Shown here piece by piece: positions 44,796-53,472 of a DNA stretch of 64,000 bases; the first letter of the stretch is position 1, and every line of letters starts with the position of its first letter. The DNA is taken from assembly GCA_902762295.1 (NCBI GenBank), contig CACWNX010000001.1:62001-126000 (forward strand). Reading direction: 5' to 3'. A program made the position numbers and the translations under genes. The notes beneath the pieces are model-generated. The model saw nothing but the letters and a program-made list of their open reading frames with translations. It did no database searches and was not told the DNA's origin. The stretch comes from an uncultured Pseudomonadota bacterium (GTDB lineage Bacteria > Pseudomonadota > Alphaproteobacteria > Rs-D84).

Positions 44796-44868
44796 TATGT
44801 TTTCCTTTTAGCTTAGTTTATCATTTTCGCCAATCGGCTGCGCACAGTTTCTGCCCACGCGCCCGCGA

Positions 44869-44897
44869 ATTTTATTACTATTTTTTACAAAAGTCAA
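44869..44897 (-). promoter_or_regulatory. Dedicated promoter of rpoA-rplQ
   Basis: Minus strand TTGACT (44897-44892), 17 nt, TAAAAT (44874-44869). It leaves a leader of about 65 nt before the rpoA ATG. Confidence 0.72.
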
Positions 44898-44960
44898 GTG
44901 TAATAGTGCGGTCCCCTTTACGATGTGAAGGGGACGGAAATAATAATTACGGTGAAAAAT

Positions 44961-45653
44961 TTAATACGGATACCTGCTTTGCCGATATTTCAAATCGTAG
45001 TCACTCTTTGCCATTCTGACCTTAACCTGCAAATATTGCACACACTTTTTAATATTATTTTTATTATCTATATTCTTACATTCTGTTGCACCGGTATCGA
45101 TAGTATATGTGCTCATTATTCCCATATCGTTTTTCAATTGTTTTCTTGCATTAGTGGTATCACTGTCCGCTGCCGCCGCAATTTTTGCCAGATTCCGCGC
45201 AAAACAATCATAAACATTCGCCTGATCCATAACATCATAACAATTTTCTGCATTTGCCAATCCGTTGTTATTTACCGCCGAACCCGACGAATAACCACCA
45301 CCATTTGACGATGAATTGTTGCCGGTAAGTACCTCTATTTTACTGGTTAAGACGGCCTTTTCTAACTGTGTCTTGAATCGTTTAATCATAGTATTCAATA
45401 TATCATATTGCTCTTTTAACTGTTGTGCGATAACAGTTGATTTCAATGCAATAATATCGTTCATTTCGGCGGTGCGATTGGCAGATATCGGATTTGTCAT
45501 GTCGCCGACATTATATGCATGCACGCTGCACAGTGCAAACGCCGGCGAAAAGTATTCATAGCCATCACATGCCGACATATCATCGCCACGCGCCGGCATC
45601 ACCAACATAGTCAGTGCAAAAATAACATTAAAAATTTTCATTTTCATTTGCAT
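44961..45653 (-). CDS. Exported helical protein, unrecognised (gene F)
   Basis: 230 residues. Signal peptide (about 1-23), a helical segment (about 60-105, IIALKSTVIAQQLKEQYDIL), a Ser/Gly/Asn linker, then a Cys-containing helical C-terminus (ENCYDVMDQANVYDC; CKNIDNKNNIKKC). The start overlaps the stop of gene E by one base (TAATG), so the pair is co-translated and probably works together. Size and helix content recall periplasmic VirB5/TrbJ-like subunits, but I see no family signature. Part of the insertion between rpsK and rpoA. Confidence 0.68.
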   Translation of the reverse strand: MQMKMKIFNVIFALTMLVMPARGDDMSACDGYEYFSPAFALCSVHAYNVGDMTNPISANRTAEMNDIIALKSTVIAQQLKEQYDILNTMIKRFKTQLEKAVLTSKIEVLTGNNSSSNGGGYSSGSAVNNNGLANAENCYDVMDQANVYDCFARNLAKIAAAADSDTTNARKQLKNDMGIMSTYTIDTGATECKNIDNKNNIKKCVQYLQVKVRMAKSDYDLKYRQSRYPY

Positions 45654-47626
45654 TATAAATTCCTACAAGTCCCCGAGACACCATCTCCACTCCACATACA
45701 TCCTTCATCTTCATAATGATCATTACATACAGACGGCATTTTATAAACAGAGCAACCTGAACCTGTAAGCGCCGGCGCTGGCGCAGCACTTGTAATATGA
45801 GAGTTAGAACCATTACCAGAAGGCATATCCGTACAATAATTCAAAAACCAATAACAACCATTATCCGTGCAAGATTTATTCGTTGTATATTGAGTACAAA
45901 TTGAATTATTCTGCTTTCTTTTCTTGGCTGGCTGACAAGAACCGTTTTTCCATTCACAGAAATCATCCCCATCGCATAAATAAGAAACTGTATATGCCGC
46001 ACAACTCGCCCATCCTATTTCCAAATCAACACTATTAGCCCTGCTATACCCCTCGCCTTCGCTGATGGTTGCGCCACCATCCGAATTTATCATTCGGATT
46101 TCACTGTCAAAACGCCACTTTTTACAATCGGATGGCAACTTCTTGGTATTCGCCGCGGTTTCCAGTTGTTTATAGCGGTTTGATAATGGTTCCACCGCAC
46201 AATATTGGACACCACAATTCAAATCACCACCAACCGCATTTGATGTATTATTACGACACGTCACATACGAATCTTGATTCACCAAGTCACGCAGCGTTTC
46301 AATATCAACCTTGGCCTGTTTATTGCGCCCGCGGAACGCAATCACATCCGATGCACACGCAACCTGGGTTGACCCCGTCAGACCCGAATTTGCATCAATC
46401 CATTCACGGTATATCGTGCTTTTTTCATTCAGTGTTCCAACCAAGCGACAATGCGGTTGCCGCTTTGCGACCGTACCATCTTCGCCGGTCACAACACGTC
46501 GATAACAATTTGAACTGTCGTCACCATAGCAAACACAATCGCCTTCGGTTTTGTTTGTTTCTTCCCTGCTGCACCGGTCGCAAATATACTTTCCCCACAT
46601 ATTACACGAATCCGACAGCAACATTATAACATCACTGACATCGATACCAACCGTCATCGCCAGCATCAGCGCTTCGTACATATTGTCAATAACTTCTTCG
46701 TACGGGTCAAAAAATTCATTTGCCAAATCTTTAAACTTTTTAACACGCCGCGGGCCGGTACAACTGTTTGCCGATGCATCACACCCGGCGTATTCAAGGA
46801 TATTGTCCAATGTTGTTTTTAATTTTTTCATCTGTACCATCGCATCTTCAACCGCGGTTTCAATCTGACCGCCCATTTGTTCACGCACCAAAATATCGGC
46901 ACTGATTCCATTTTTCGCCGCCAACTGTTCGGCAACCGACAGCCCCTCTAGTCCCGCAATCACCGCACCCGTATCACCGGTTGAACTCGTTGCGGTGGTC
47001 GTCGCCGCGGCGGCACTACGCTGTTCCGCCAATGCGTTTTGAATCTGGGCATTCTGGGTTTCCGATTGGGCGCGCATTTGTTCCTGCATCGCCGCCATAG
47101 ATTCCGCCATCTGCGATTGCATTTGCGCCATTTGCGATTGCATCTGCTGTATCTGGGCATTACTCTGCGCCGCCGCGGTGGCATTTGCCTGGGCGGTTGC
47201 TTGGGCCTGGGCCATTGCGATTGCGTTTTCTTGTTCTATTATCTTGGCATTTGACTGTGCAACAATTTGCGCCGATATATATTCAATTAAATCATTTCCA
47301 TATTGTTTGCACGCATTATTTGAATTTACACAGCCGGCAACAATTGGGCGGGCGACCGCCATATCGCTGCACGAACCAGATGAACACTTTGGTGTTGCAC
47401 ACCGCAGAATCACCGCGTTACAGTTTCCAAAATTCGCCGCCGCCGTCGTTGATGACGGCATGTTGCCACGCATATTCATCATGGAATTCCACTGGTTATT
47501 ATTCATCGCACCGGTGCCATTATACGCGGTCAGATTTGAACCTGCCGTTGTTGCAACATTCGCCACCGCCGGCGTAATAAACACAGCGCACACCACACCA
47601 CACAAGAAACGCAATGAAACTTTCAT
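45653..47626 (-). CDS. Exported coiled-coil, cysteine-rich protein (family member E)
   Basis: 657 residues. Signal peptide (about 1-22). CX6C units C69-x6-C76-x4-C81-x4-C86 and C99-x6-C106. A long Gln/Ala/Met coiled coil (about 115-205, e.g. MQSQMAQMQSQMAES). A Cys-rich centre (about 350-500). At the C-terminus three units follow CxxY-x(5)-C...C-x-W...C (CAAYTVSYLC..CEW; CTQYTTNKSC..CYW; CSVYKMPSVC..CMW). The same unit occurs in gene B. AGAAGAGAG precedes the ATG. Probably extracellular or periplasmic; function unknown. Co-translated with gene F downstream. Confidence 0.73.
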   Translation of the reverse strand: MKVSLRFLCGVVCAVFITPAVANVATTAGSNLTAYNGTGAMNNNQWNSMMNMRGNMPSSTTAAANFGNCNAVILRCATPKCSSGSCSDMAVARPIVAGCVNSNNACKQYGNDLIEYISAQIVAQSNAKIIEQENAIAMAQAQATAQANATAAAQSNAQIQQMQSQMAQMQSQMAESMAAMQEQMRAQSETQNAQIQNALAEQRSAAAATTTATSSTGDTGAVIAGLEGLSVAEQLAAKNGISADILVREQMGGQIETAVEDAMVQMKKLKTTLDNILEYAGCDASANSCTGPRRVKKFKDLANEFFDPYEEVIDNMYEALMLAMTVGIDVSDVIMLLSDSCNMWGKYICDRCSREETNKTEGDCVCYGDDSSNCYRRVVTGEDGTVAKRQPHCRLVGTLNEKSTIYREWIDANSGLTGSTQVACASDVIAFRGRNKQAKVDIETLRDLVNQDSYVTCRNNTSNAVGGDLNCGVQYCAVEPLSNRYKQLETAANTKKLPSDCKKWRFDSEIRMINSDGGATISEGEGYSRANSVDLEIGWASCAAYTVSYLCDGDDFCEWKNGSCQPAKKRKQNNSICTQYTTNKSCTDNGCYWFLNYCTDMPSGNGSNSHITSAAPAPALTGSGCSVYKMPSVCNDHYEDEGCMWSGDGVSGTCRNL

Positions 47627-47705
47627 CTCTCTTCTGATATTCTATTGTATCATAAAAAGAATATGTTTAAAAGAAAAAAATAGAGTGTTTTATTATTATT
47701 TAATA

Positions 47706-47733
47706 TAAAAAAATGCGGGGCAAATACCCCGCA
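47706..47733 (-). terminator. Terminator of the small CxxC protein gene
   Basis: Stem TGCGGGG / CCCCGCA, 6-nt loop (47714-47733). On the minus strand it is followed by TTTTTTTAT. Confidence 0.82.
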
Positions 47734-47758
47734 CACTAACCATTAACTAACAACTAAA

Positions 47759-48076
47759 TTAATAATTGCAGCGATTACATGTGTTATTACGAACAACACG
47801 ACGTTCTGAATATGTACCGGCTGGTTCATAAACGGTGACCGGACGATAGACCTGGTAATGATCAATCACTTCGGTGTGTGTTTTAACACGAACCGGCTGG
47901 GCACATGAATTGCATGTTGCAACATATTCTGTGCGTGGTTCCGCATACGCAACCGTTGTGTTATAACGAACACGGTTTGTGTATGTTTCTGTTTCCTGGT
48001 ACAGACCGCCATCCGATGCATTTGCACCAAACGCAACCAATCCAGCAATTACAGATGCTAAAATTGTTTTTTTCAT
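47759..48076 (-). CDS. Small exported protein with two CxxC pairs
   Basis: 105 residues. Signal peptide (MKKTILASVIAGLVAFGANA). The mature part of about 85 residues is rich in Tyr, Thr, Val and Arg in alternating beta-like patterns, with CNSC (about 55) and a C-terminal CNRC. Possibly a metal- or disulfide-stabilised envelope protein. AAAGGGT precedes the ATG. Strong promoter (48105-48132) and its own terminator: monocistronic. No family recognised. Confidence 0.7.
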   Translation of the reverse strand: MKKTILASVIAGLVAFGANASDGGLYQETETYTNRVRYNTTVAYAEPRTEYVATCNSCAQPVRVKTHTEVIDHYQVYRPVTVYEPAGTYSERRVVRNNTCNRCNY

Positions 48077-48104
48077 ATTTGACCCTTTTGGTTATTCGTC
48101 AAGA

Positions 48105-48132
48105 ATTATAGGACGCAAAAACCCGTTGTCAA
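48105..48132 (-). promoter_or_regulatory. Promoter of the small CxxC protein gene
   Basis: Minus strand TTGACA (48132-48127), 16 nt, TATAAT (48110-48105): near-consensus. Confidence 0.82.
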
Positions 48133-48376
48133 GATATATTTATGATTTTTTACTCACCCACATCAACAACGGGGAAATATCCAAAAACCACAAACAATTA
48201 CTTACTATTAGTATAAAATCGGTTATATTATCCCTGCACCATAGTTAATCTTATTCTGGTATATAATACATGCGTTCTATCCATATATTTCCATTATTAC
48301 TATCGGTTTTTTGCATTATACCATAATTTGAAAAATAAAAAAAACAAATTAATCAAAAACTATTGCAAAAACATTA
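48133..48376. other. Non-coding gap between the insertion and rpsK
   Basis: 244 bp of A/T-rich DNA between the small CxxC gene promoter and the rpsK terminator. I see no gene or RNA in it. Confidence 0.5.
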
Positions 48377-48404
48377 AAAAAATCCGCCAATTGGCGGATT
48401 TTTA
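48377..48404 (-). terminator. Terminator directly after rpsK
   Basis: Stem AAAATCCGCC / GGCGGATTTT with loop AATT. On the minus strand it is followed by TTTAATGTTTTT. It ends the secY-side transcript before the inserted genes, so rpoA cannot be read from it efficiently. Confidence 0.85.
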
Positions 48405-48407
48405 AAA

Positions 48408-48785
48408 TTACACGCGACGAACCTTCTTAGGTCTGCATCCATTGTGCGGAATACGCGTTGTGTCGGTAATACTCTGGACAACCAACCCGGCGTTTGCCAA
48501 ACCACGAACCGCCGATTCACGACCCTGACCGATACCACGCATCAAAACATCAACCGTTTTCATACCCATTTCGGCAACTTTTTTGCCAACCGCATCGGCA
48601 ACAACCGTCGCAGCATATGGTGTAGATTTTTTTGCACCCTTGAAATTATTTGCGCCCGCGGTTGCCCATGTCAAAACCGCACCCGACTGGTCGGTAATTG
48701 TGATACGAGTATTATTGTTTGTCGCAACGACATGCGCAATGCCATGCGATACTTTTTTTACAACTTTCTTTTTATTTATTGCCAT
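48408..48785 (-). CDS. rpsK: 30S ribosomal protein uS11
   Basis: 125 residues. Core HVVATNNNTRITITDQSG, MRGIGQGRESAVRGL and the C-terminal IPHNGCRPKKVRRV are diagnostic. Platform protein near the 3' end of 16S rRNA. It follows rpsM; a terminator stands immediately downstream where rpoA would normally be. Confidence 0.97.
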   Translation of the reverse strand: MAINKKKVVKKVSHGIAHVVATNNNTRITITDQSGAVLTWATAGANNFKGAKKSTPYAATVVADAVGKKVAEMGMKTVDVLMRGIGQGRESAVRGLANAGLVVQSITDTTRIPHNGCRPKKVRRV

Positions 48786-48849
48786 TTTTTGTTTTTCCTT
48801 TTATTAGATGTCTTCAATTAACTATCGTGTTAATCTCTACCCAATGGGA

Positions 48850-49227
48850 TTATTTACCCTTGACCGCAGAACCGGCGACAACGATGCGTTTACCTTTGCG
48901 GGTACGTGCATTTGTCTGGGTGCGTTGACCGCGAACCGGCAGACGATTACGATGACGAATACCGCGATATGTTTTTAAATCCTGCAACCGTTTAATATTC
49001 ATCGCAACTTCGCGGCGAACATCACCTTCTACCTTGAAATTCTGTTCGATATAGTTAGAAATTTTAACAACTTCTTCGTCCGTCAGATCTTTCGCGCGCA
49101 GACCATCTTTCAATTTCAAATCTTTACAGATTTTTGCAGCCCGGGTTGGACCGATGCCATGAATATATTGCAGTGCGGCCTCAATACGTTTTTCTGTCGG
49201 AATATTTACACCTGCTATACGTGCCAT
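48850..49227 (-). CDS. rpsM: 30S ribosomal protein uS13
   Basis: 125 residues. [19 protein letters not shown] and the C-terminal [20 protein letters not shown] are classic S13, a head protein contacting the P-site tRNA and 50S. Preceded by its own likely promoter (49326-49353) and an about 90-nt leader with two hairpins. adk and rpmJ, often found here, are absent. Confidence 0.97.
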   Translation of the reverse strand: MARIAGVNIPTEKRIEAALQYIHGIGPTRAAKICKDLKLKDGLRAKDLTDEEVVKISNYIEQNFKVEGDVRREVAMNIKRLQDLKTYRGIRHRNRLPVRGQRTQTNARTRKGKRIVVAGSAVKGK

Positions 49228-49325
49228 TTTTCTTTTTCCTTTTTATTTTTATCTCTGGGACAATTTTGCCCCGCCCTGTTTTTCCGGCGCTTATTCGCCG
49301 TTCAAACTATTAACTTTGCCGAATA

Positions 49326-49353
49326 ATTTTATATAAATTATCGCAAAAGTCAA
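49326..49353 (-). promoter_or_regulatory. Probable promoter of rpsM-rpsK
   Basis: Minus strand TTGACT (49353-49348), 16 nt, TAAAAT (49331-49326), just after the secY stop. Confidence 0.6.
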
Positions 49354-49374
49354 ATTCTGTTTCGCGCAACCAAA

Positions 49375-50694
49375 CTAATTACGGAAACGCCCTTTCCTTG
49401 CAGTGGCGCCCATAACGCCATGATATTGCTTTGCCACCAGATAGGATTGAACCTGGTTCATGGTATCCAAAACAACACCTGCAACGATTAACACACTGGT
49501 TCCACCAATCATCAGTGGCATACCAAAATGAGTATTCAATATAATTGGCAACACACAAACCACAATCAGGTATAACACACCGATTGCCGTCACCTTGGAC
49601 ACCAACGAATCCAAGAATGTCATTGTTTGTTCGCCCGGACGCACACCTGGGATATATCCACCGGCATTACGCAAATTATTACTGGTTTCTTCGGAATTGA
49701 ACACAACCGCGGTCTGGAAATACGCAAAGAACGCAATCAAAATCGTGTAAAGGATAATATATGACCATGTTCCATATGTAAAGAATCCCATAATACTCTG
49801 CACCACCAGATTTTCACTCTGGGCAAACCGCTGGATAAACGCAGGCAACATCATAATAGACGATGCGAAAACCGGTCCCATAACACCCGACATATTTACC
49901 TTTATTGGCAAATATGACGCATTCGTATTCATCACTCCATTTGCCATAACCTGGCGCGGGTACAAGATTTGAATCCGACGCTGCGCCAATTCAAAGAACG
50001 CAATCAGTGCCACAATACCAATTACAAATGCAATAACCAACATAATCATCGCTGGTGACATCTGACCAACCGACCCCAGCGACACAACTTTCGCGATACC
50101 TTCGGGAACCTGGGCAATAATACCGGCAAAAATCAGCAACGATGCACCCTGACCGATACCGCGCGCCGTAATCTGTTCCGCCAACCACATAACAAAGACC
50201 GTTCCACCAACCAGCGCAATAATCGCCGACAGTTCAAACGAAAATCCCGGATTTACAACCGCCCGTAAACCGTTAACCGGTGCCATCATTTCTAATCCGC
50301 GCACCACCGCCCATCCCTGGACAACCGCCAGCAAAACCGCCAAGTAACGCGTATATTGGTTGATTTTGATACGACCAGATTCGCCTTCTTTGCGCAAATC
50401 ATTTAATGACTTACTTGTTGCGGTCAACAACTGCAACACGATGGATGCCGAAATGTACGGAAAAATGTTTAATGCCAACACCGACATACGCGATAGCGAT
50501 CCACCGGTAAACATATCAAACATGCCCATCATACCACTGCCTTCACCCTGGAACAGGTGCAAAACCGCCGATGCGTTCACACCCGGCAATGGTATAAACG
50601 AACCAATACGATAAACAACCAACGCACCTAACGTAAACAAAATACGTTTCTGTAAATCCGAAAGTTTACCAAAATATTTTGATATGAATTTCAT
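49375..50694 (-). CDS. secY: Protein translocase subunit SecY
   Basis: 439 residues with ten membrane helices. SecY signatures: YRIGSFIPLPGVN at the N-terminus, SALNIFPYISASIVLQLL-type plug and helix-2 region, NLRNAGGYIPGVRPGEQT (cytoplasmic loop) and GGTSVLIVAGVVLDTM near the end. Forms the protein-conducting channel of the inner membrane, through which the many exported proteins in this window would pass. Last gene of the spc-type block, 27 nt after rplO. Confidence 0.96.
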   Translation of the reverse strand: MKFISKYFGKLSDLQKRILFTLGALVVYRIGSFIPLPGVNASAVLHLFQGEGSGMMGMFDMFTGGSLSRMSVLALNIFPYISASIVLQLLTATSKSLNDLRKEGESGRIKINQYTRYLAVLLAVVQGWAVVRGLEMMAPVNGLRAVVNPGFSFELSAIIALVGGTVFVMWLAEQITARGIGQGASLLIFAGIIAQVPEGIAKVVSLGSVGQMSPAMIMLVIAFVIGIVALIAFFELAQRRIQILYPRQVMANGVMNTNASYLPIKVNMSGVMGPVFASSIMMLPAFIQRFAQSENLVVQSIMGFFTYGTWSYIILYTILIAFFAYFQTAVVFNSEETSNNLRNAGGYIPGVRPGEQTMTFLDSLVSKVTAIGVLYLIVVCVLPIILNTHFGMPLMIGGTSVLIVAGVVLDTMNQVQSYLVAKQYHGVMGATARKGRFRN

Positions 50695-50721
50695 GCGTCG
50701 TTCTCTCTTTTTAAATCCCGA

Positions 50722-51180
50722 TTATTTATTTTTGATTGTACCACCGGCCGCGACAATCGCTTTTTCGGCCGCCGCCGACCATTTATCTGCAACAATATTC
50801 ACCGCTGTTTTGATTTCGCCCTTGGCCAACACTTTCAATCCCGACATACGACGATTTAAGATTTTTGCCGCCAATAACGAATCCAACGAGATTTCTTTTT
50901 TTGCGTCAATCTTACCCGATGCAATAAACTTTTCAATATCGCCCAGGTTGATTGTCACATAATTTTTTGCAAACGGATTTGTAAAACCAAACTTTGGAAA
51001 ACGACGCAGAATCGGCATTTGACCACCCTGGAAAGTCGCTTGTTTGCGAGAACCGGCACGTGCCTTTTGTCCTTTGGTTCCACGACCGGCGGTTTTACCA
51101 TAACCCGATGCCATACCACGACCAACGCGTTTAATATTGCTGCGCGCGCCTTTATTATCCATCAATGCATTTAATTTCAT
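50722..51180 (-). CDS. rplO: 50S ribosomal protein uL15
   Basis: 152 residues. KRVGRGMASGYGKTAGRGTKGQKAR is the Gly/Arg-rich N-terminal extension of L15, followed by GGQMPILRRFPKFGF. Standard position between rpmD and secY. Confidence 0.96.
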   Translation of the reverse strand: MKLNALMDNKGARSNIKRVGRGMASGYGKTAGRGTKGQKARAGSRKQATFQGGQMPILRRFPKFGFTNPFAKNYVTINLGDIEKFIASGKIDAKKEISLDSLLAAKILNRRMSGLKVLAKGEIKTAVNIVADKWSAAAEKAIVAAGGTIKNK

Positions 51181-51254
51181 TTCTTTTACTCCTATGAACT
51201 ATATAGTTCGTTTGCGCATGCGGACAAGTATCCGCATACTCGGTTTAAATAAAT

Positions 51255-51437
51255 TTATTCTTCAACGACACTTACCAAATGGGCAACCTTGGCAATCATA
51301 CCACGAATTGATGCACTGTCATCAAGTTCACGCGATTTACCAATACGACCCAAACCCAATGTCGCCAAAATTTTGCGTTGTGATTCCGGACGACCGATAA
51401 CACTTTTGATTTGTTTTACAATTATTTTTTTTGCCAT
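51255..51437 (-). CDS. rpmD: 50S ribosomal protein uL30
   Basis: 60 residues from ATG 51437 (AAGGTGA upstream; a GTG three codons earlier overlaps that site). VKQIKSVIGRPESQRKILATLGLGRIG is the L30 signature. Between rpsE and rplO as usual. Confidence 0.94.
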   Translation of the reverse strand: MAKKIIVKQIKSVIGRPESQRKILATLGLGRIGKSRELDDSASIRGMIAKVAHLVSVVEE

Positions 51438-51452
51438 AACAATCACCTTTTA

Positions 51453-52013
51453 TTATTTGTCTTCCGCTGCAACTTCGTCGGCAACCTTTTTGCCATCACG
51501 GCCGGCGACAATTTCTGCAACTGTTTTCCCACGACGCGCCGCCACAGTTTTCGGCGAATTCATTTTTGAAAATGCCAAGAACACCGCACGAATCATATTG
51601 TTTGGATTGTTTGCGCCCTGGGATTTCACAACAACATCTTGCACCCCCAGACAATCAAACACCGCACGCAATGCACCACCGGCAATGATACCAGTACCAG
51701 GAACCGCACTGCGCAAAACCAATTTACTTGCACCATATTTAACCGCAATATCGTGATGCAATGTACGACCTTCTTTCAACGGAACGCGAATCATTTTCGC
51801 TTTGGCGGCCTTGGTTGCTTTTTGAACCGCCGATTGAACTTCCAGTGCTTTACCTTTTCCAAATCCGACCTTGCCGGCTTTGTCGCCAACGACAACCAGT
51901 GCCGAGAACGACATATTTTTACCGCCCTTCACAGTTTTGGAAACGCGATTGACAGAAACCAATTTATCTACCAAATTATCTGTCTGTAATTTTTTATCAT
52001 CAAAACGTGCCAT
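51453..52013 (-). CDS. rpsE: 30S ribosomal protein uS5
   Basis: 186 residues. [24 protein letters not shown] (double-stranded RNA-binding fold) and the C-terminal [21 protein letters not shown] block are diagnostic. Contributes to decoding fidelity. Confidence 0.97.
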   Translation of the reverse strand: MARFDDKKLQTDNLVDKLVSVNRVSKTVKGGKNMSFSALVVVGDKAGKVGFGKGKALEVQSAVQKATKAAKAKMIRVPLKEGRTLHHDIAVKYGASKLVLRSAVPGTGIIAGGALRAVFDCLGVQDVVVKSQGANNPNNMIRAVFLAFSKMNSPKTVAARRGKTVAEIVAGRDGKKVADEVAAEDK

Positions 52014-52045
52014 TTATATACTCCGTATATTTTAACAATGTTGTT

Positions 52046-52402
52046 TTATATTCTGACGCCACCGGCGCGAATCGCTTCGCACAGTGCTTTGACCCGACCA
52101 TGATAGCGATATGCGCCACGATCAAAGTAGCAGTTATCTGCGATTTTCGCTTTTACTGCGCGTTCCGCAAATGCTTTGCCAACCAATTCTGCACCCTCGA
52201 TATTCCATCCATGACCCTTGAAACCCTTTTCCTTTGATGATGCCGCGCACAGTGTGCAACCCTTCACATCATCGATAGCCTGGATTTCAATATGACGACC
52301 ACTACGAAAAACCGACAGACGGATTTTGCCTGGATTTTTCTTTTTTAACGCAACACGTGTCACCAACTTGCGTCTTTCTTCTGTAGATAAATGTTTCAAC
52401 AT
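52046..52402 (-). CDS. rplR: 50S ribosomal protein uL18
   Basis: 118 residues. RLSVFRSGRHIEIQAIDD and FDRGAYRYHGRVKALCEAIRAGG identify L18, which binds 5S rRNA. A small palindromic element (52421-52440) separates it from rplF. Confidence 0.96.
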   Translation of the reverse strand: MLKHLSTEERRKLVTRVALKKKNPGKIRLSVFRSGRHIEIQAIDDVKGCTLCAASSKEKGFKGHGWNIEGAELVGKAFAERAVKAKIADNCYFDRGAYRYHGRVKALCEAIRAGGVRI

Positions 52403-52420
52403 TTTTTTTCCTTTTTTATC

Positions 52421-52440
52421 ATTCCCGTAACAGCGGGAAT
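52421..52440. repeat. Palindromic spacer element between rplF and rplR
   Basis: Stem ATTCCCG / CGGGAAT with loop TAACAG. Nearly identical to the element at 54356-54371. Confidence 0.55.
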
Positions 52441-52447
52441 TTAAACA

Positions 52448-52999
52448 TTATTTCTTTTTACCTTCTTTGCGACGAATCTTTTCGCCCTTATAGAAAATAC
52501 CTTTGGCTTTGTACGGATCCATTTTGCGAATCTTGTGAATTTTATCTGCAAACAGACCAACCGCACATTTATCATTGCCACTGATGGTAAATTCTGTTGG
52601 GGTTTCGCCCATTGTCACGGTCAAACCATCCGGAATTTCCATAACAACATCATGTGAAAAACCAACAACCAAAGTAAATTTCTTTCCACTGACCGATGCC
52701 TTATAACCAACACCTTTCATATACATCGCCTTAGAAAAGCCCTTGGTCACACCTTCAACCGCATTTTTAATGTTGCGTGTCATGGTTCCCCACATTGCAC
52801 GTGAATCTTTATCCTCTGCATCTTTTGGTTCGACCGAAACATGACCATCTTCAACCTTGATATTTACCAAGTGAGCATTTTTTGTAGACAATGGCACCGT
52901 CAATTCACCCTTTGGTCCTTTGACGACTAACTTGCCTTCTGCGACGGATGCAACCACACCATCACTTAATTTAACTGGATATTTTCCTGCCCTTGACAT
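52448..52999 (-). CDS. rplF: 50S ribosomal protein uL6
   Basis: 183 residues from ATG 52999 (AAGGATG upstream; the frame stays open further 5' into rpsH). MSRAGKYPVKL, VKGPKGEL and the C-terminal DPYKAKGIFYKGEKIRRKEGKK are typical L6. Confidence 0.96.
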   Translation of the reverse strand: MSRAGKYPVKLSDGVVASVAEGKLVVKGPKGELTVPLSTKNAHLVNIKVEDGHVSVEPKDAEDKDSRAMWGTMTRNIKNAVEGVTKGFSKAMYMKGVGYKASVSGKKFTLVVGFSHDVVMEIPDGLTVTMGETPTEFTISGNDKCAVGLFADKIHKIRKMDPYKAKGIFYKGEKIRRKEGKKK

Positions 53000-53018
53000 A
53001 ACTACATCCTTATTTTTA

Positions 53019-53417
53019 TTATATAACCTTGCACAACACTTCACCGCCGACATTCATCAGGCGCGCCTTGTGATCTGTCATAACACCGTGTGGGGTTGAC
53101 ACAATCGCGACACCCAAACCATTCAAAACCCGTGGCATCTTGGCAGACCCCGAATACACACGGCGTCCAGGTTTGGAAACAACCGAAATTTCTTGAATCG
53201 CGCCATTTCCGCCAACATACTTCAATGTGACGATTAAATTACTGCGATGTTCATCAATTTCTTCTTTGCGAAAATCTTCAATAAAACCTTCTTCCTTTAA
53301 TACAGCCAAAACCGCGGCACGCAGTTTGCTGTTTGGGACGGTGATAAATTCTTTACCCGCGTTTTGACCATTACGAATACGGGTCACCATATCTCCGATT
53401 GGGTGTGATAATGACAT
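53019..53417 (-). CDS. rpsH: 30S ribosomal protein uS8
   Basis: 132 residues. PIGDMVTRIRNGQNAG at the N-terminus and NGLGVAIVSTPHGVMTDHKAR at the C-terminus are diagnostic. In other bacteria S8 binds the rplE leader to regulate the spc operon. Confidence 0.97.
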   Translation of the reverse strand: MSLSHPIGDMVTRIRNGQNAGKEFITVPNSKLRAAVLAVLKEEGFIEDFRKEEIDEHRSNLIVTLKYVGGNGAIQEISVVSKPGRRVYSGSAKMPRVLNGLGVAIVSTPHGVMTDHKARLMNVGGEVLCKVI

Positions 53418-53472
53418 CTTTTACTCCTGTTCTAACCGGCTGCATTGTCCACAGACGGCATATTGTTCTACT

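Noticed and set aside
44961-47626. A type IV secretion locus (genes E and F as VirB6/VirB5-like)
   Set aside because: F loosely resembles a VirB5-like subunit in size and helices, but there is no ATPase, VirB8/9/10 or coupling protein nearby and no family signature.
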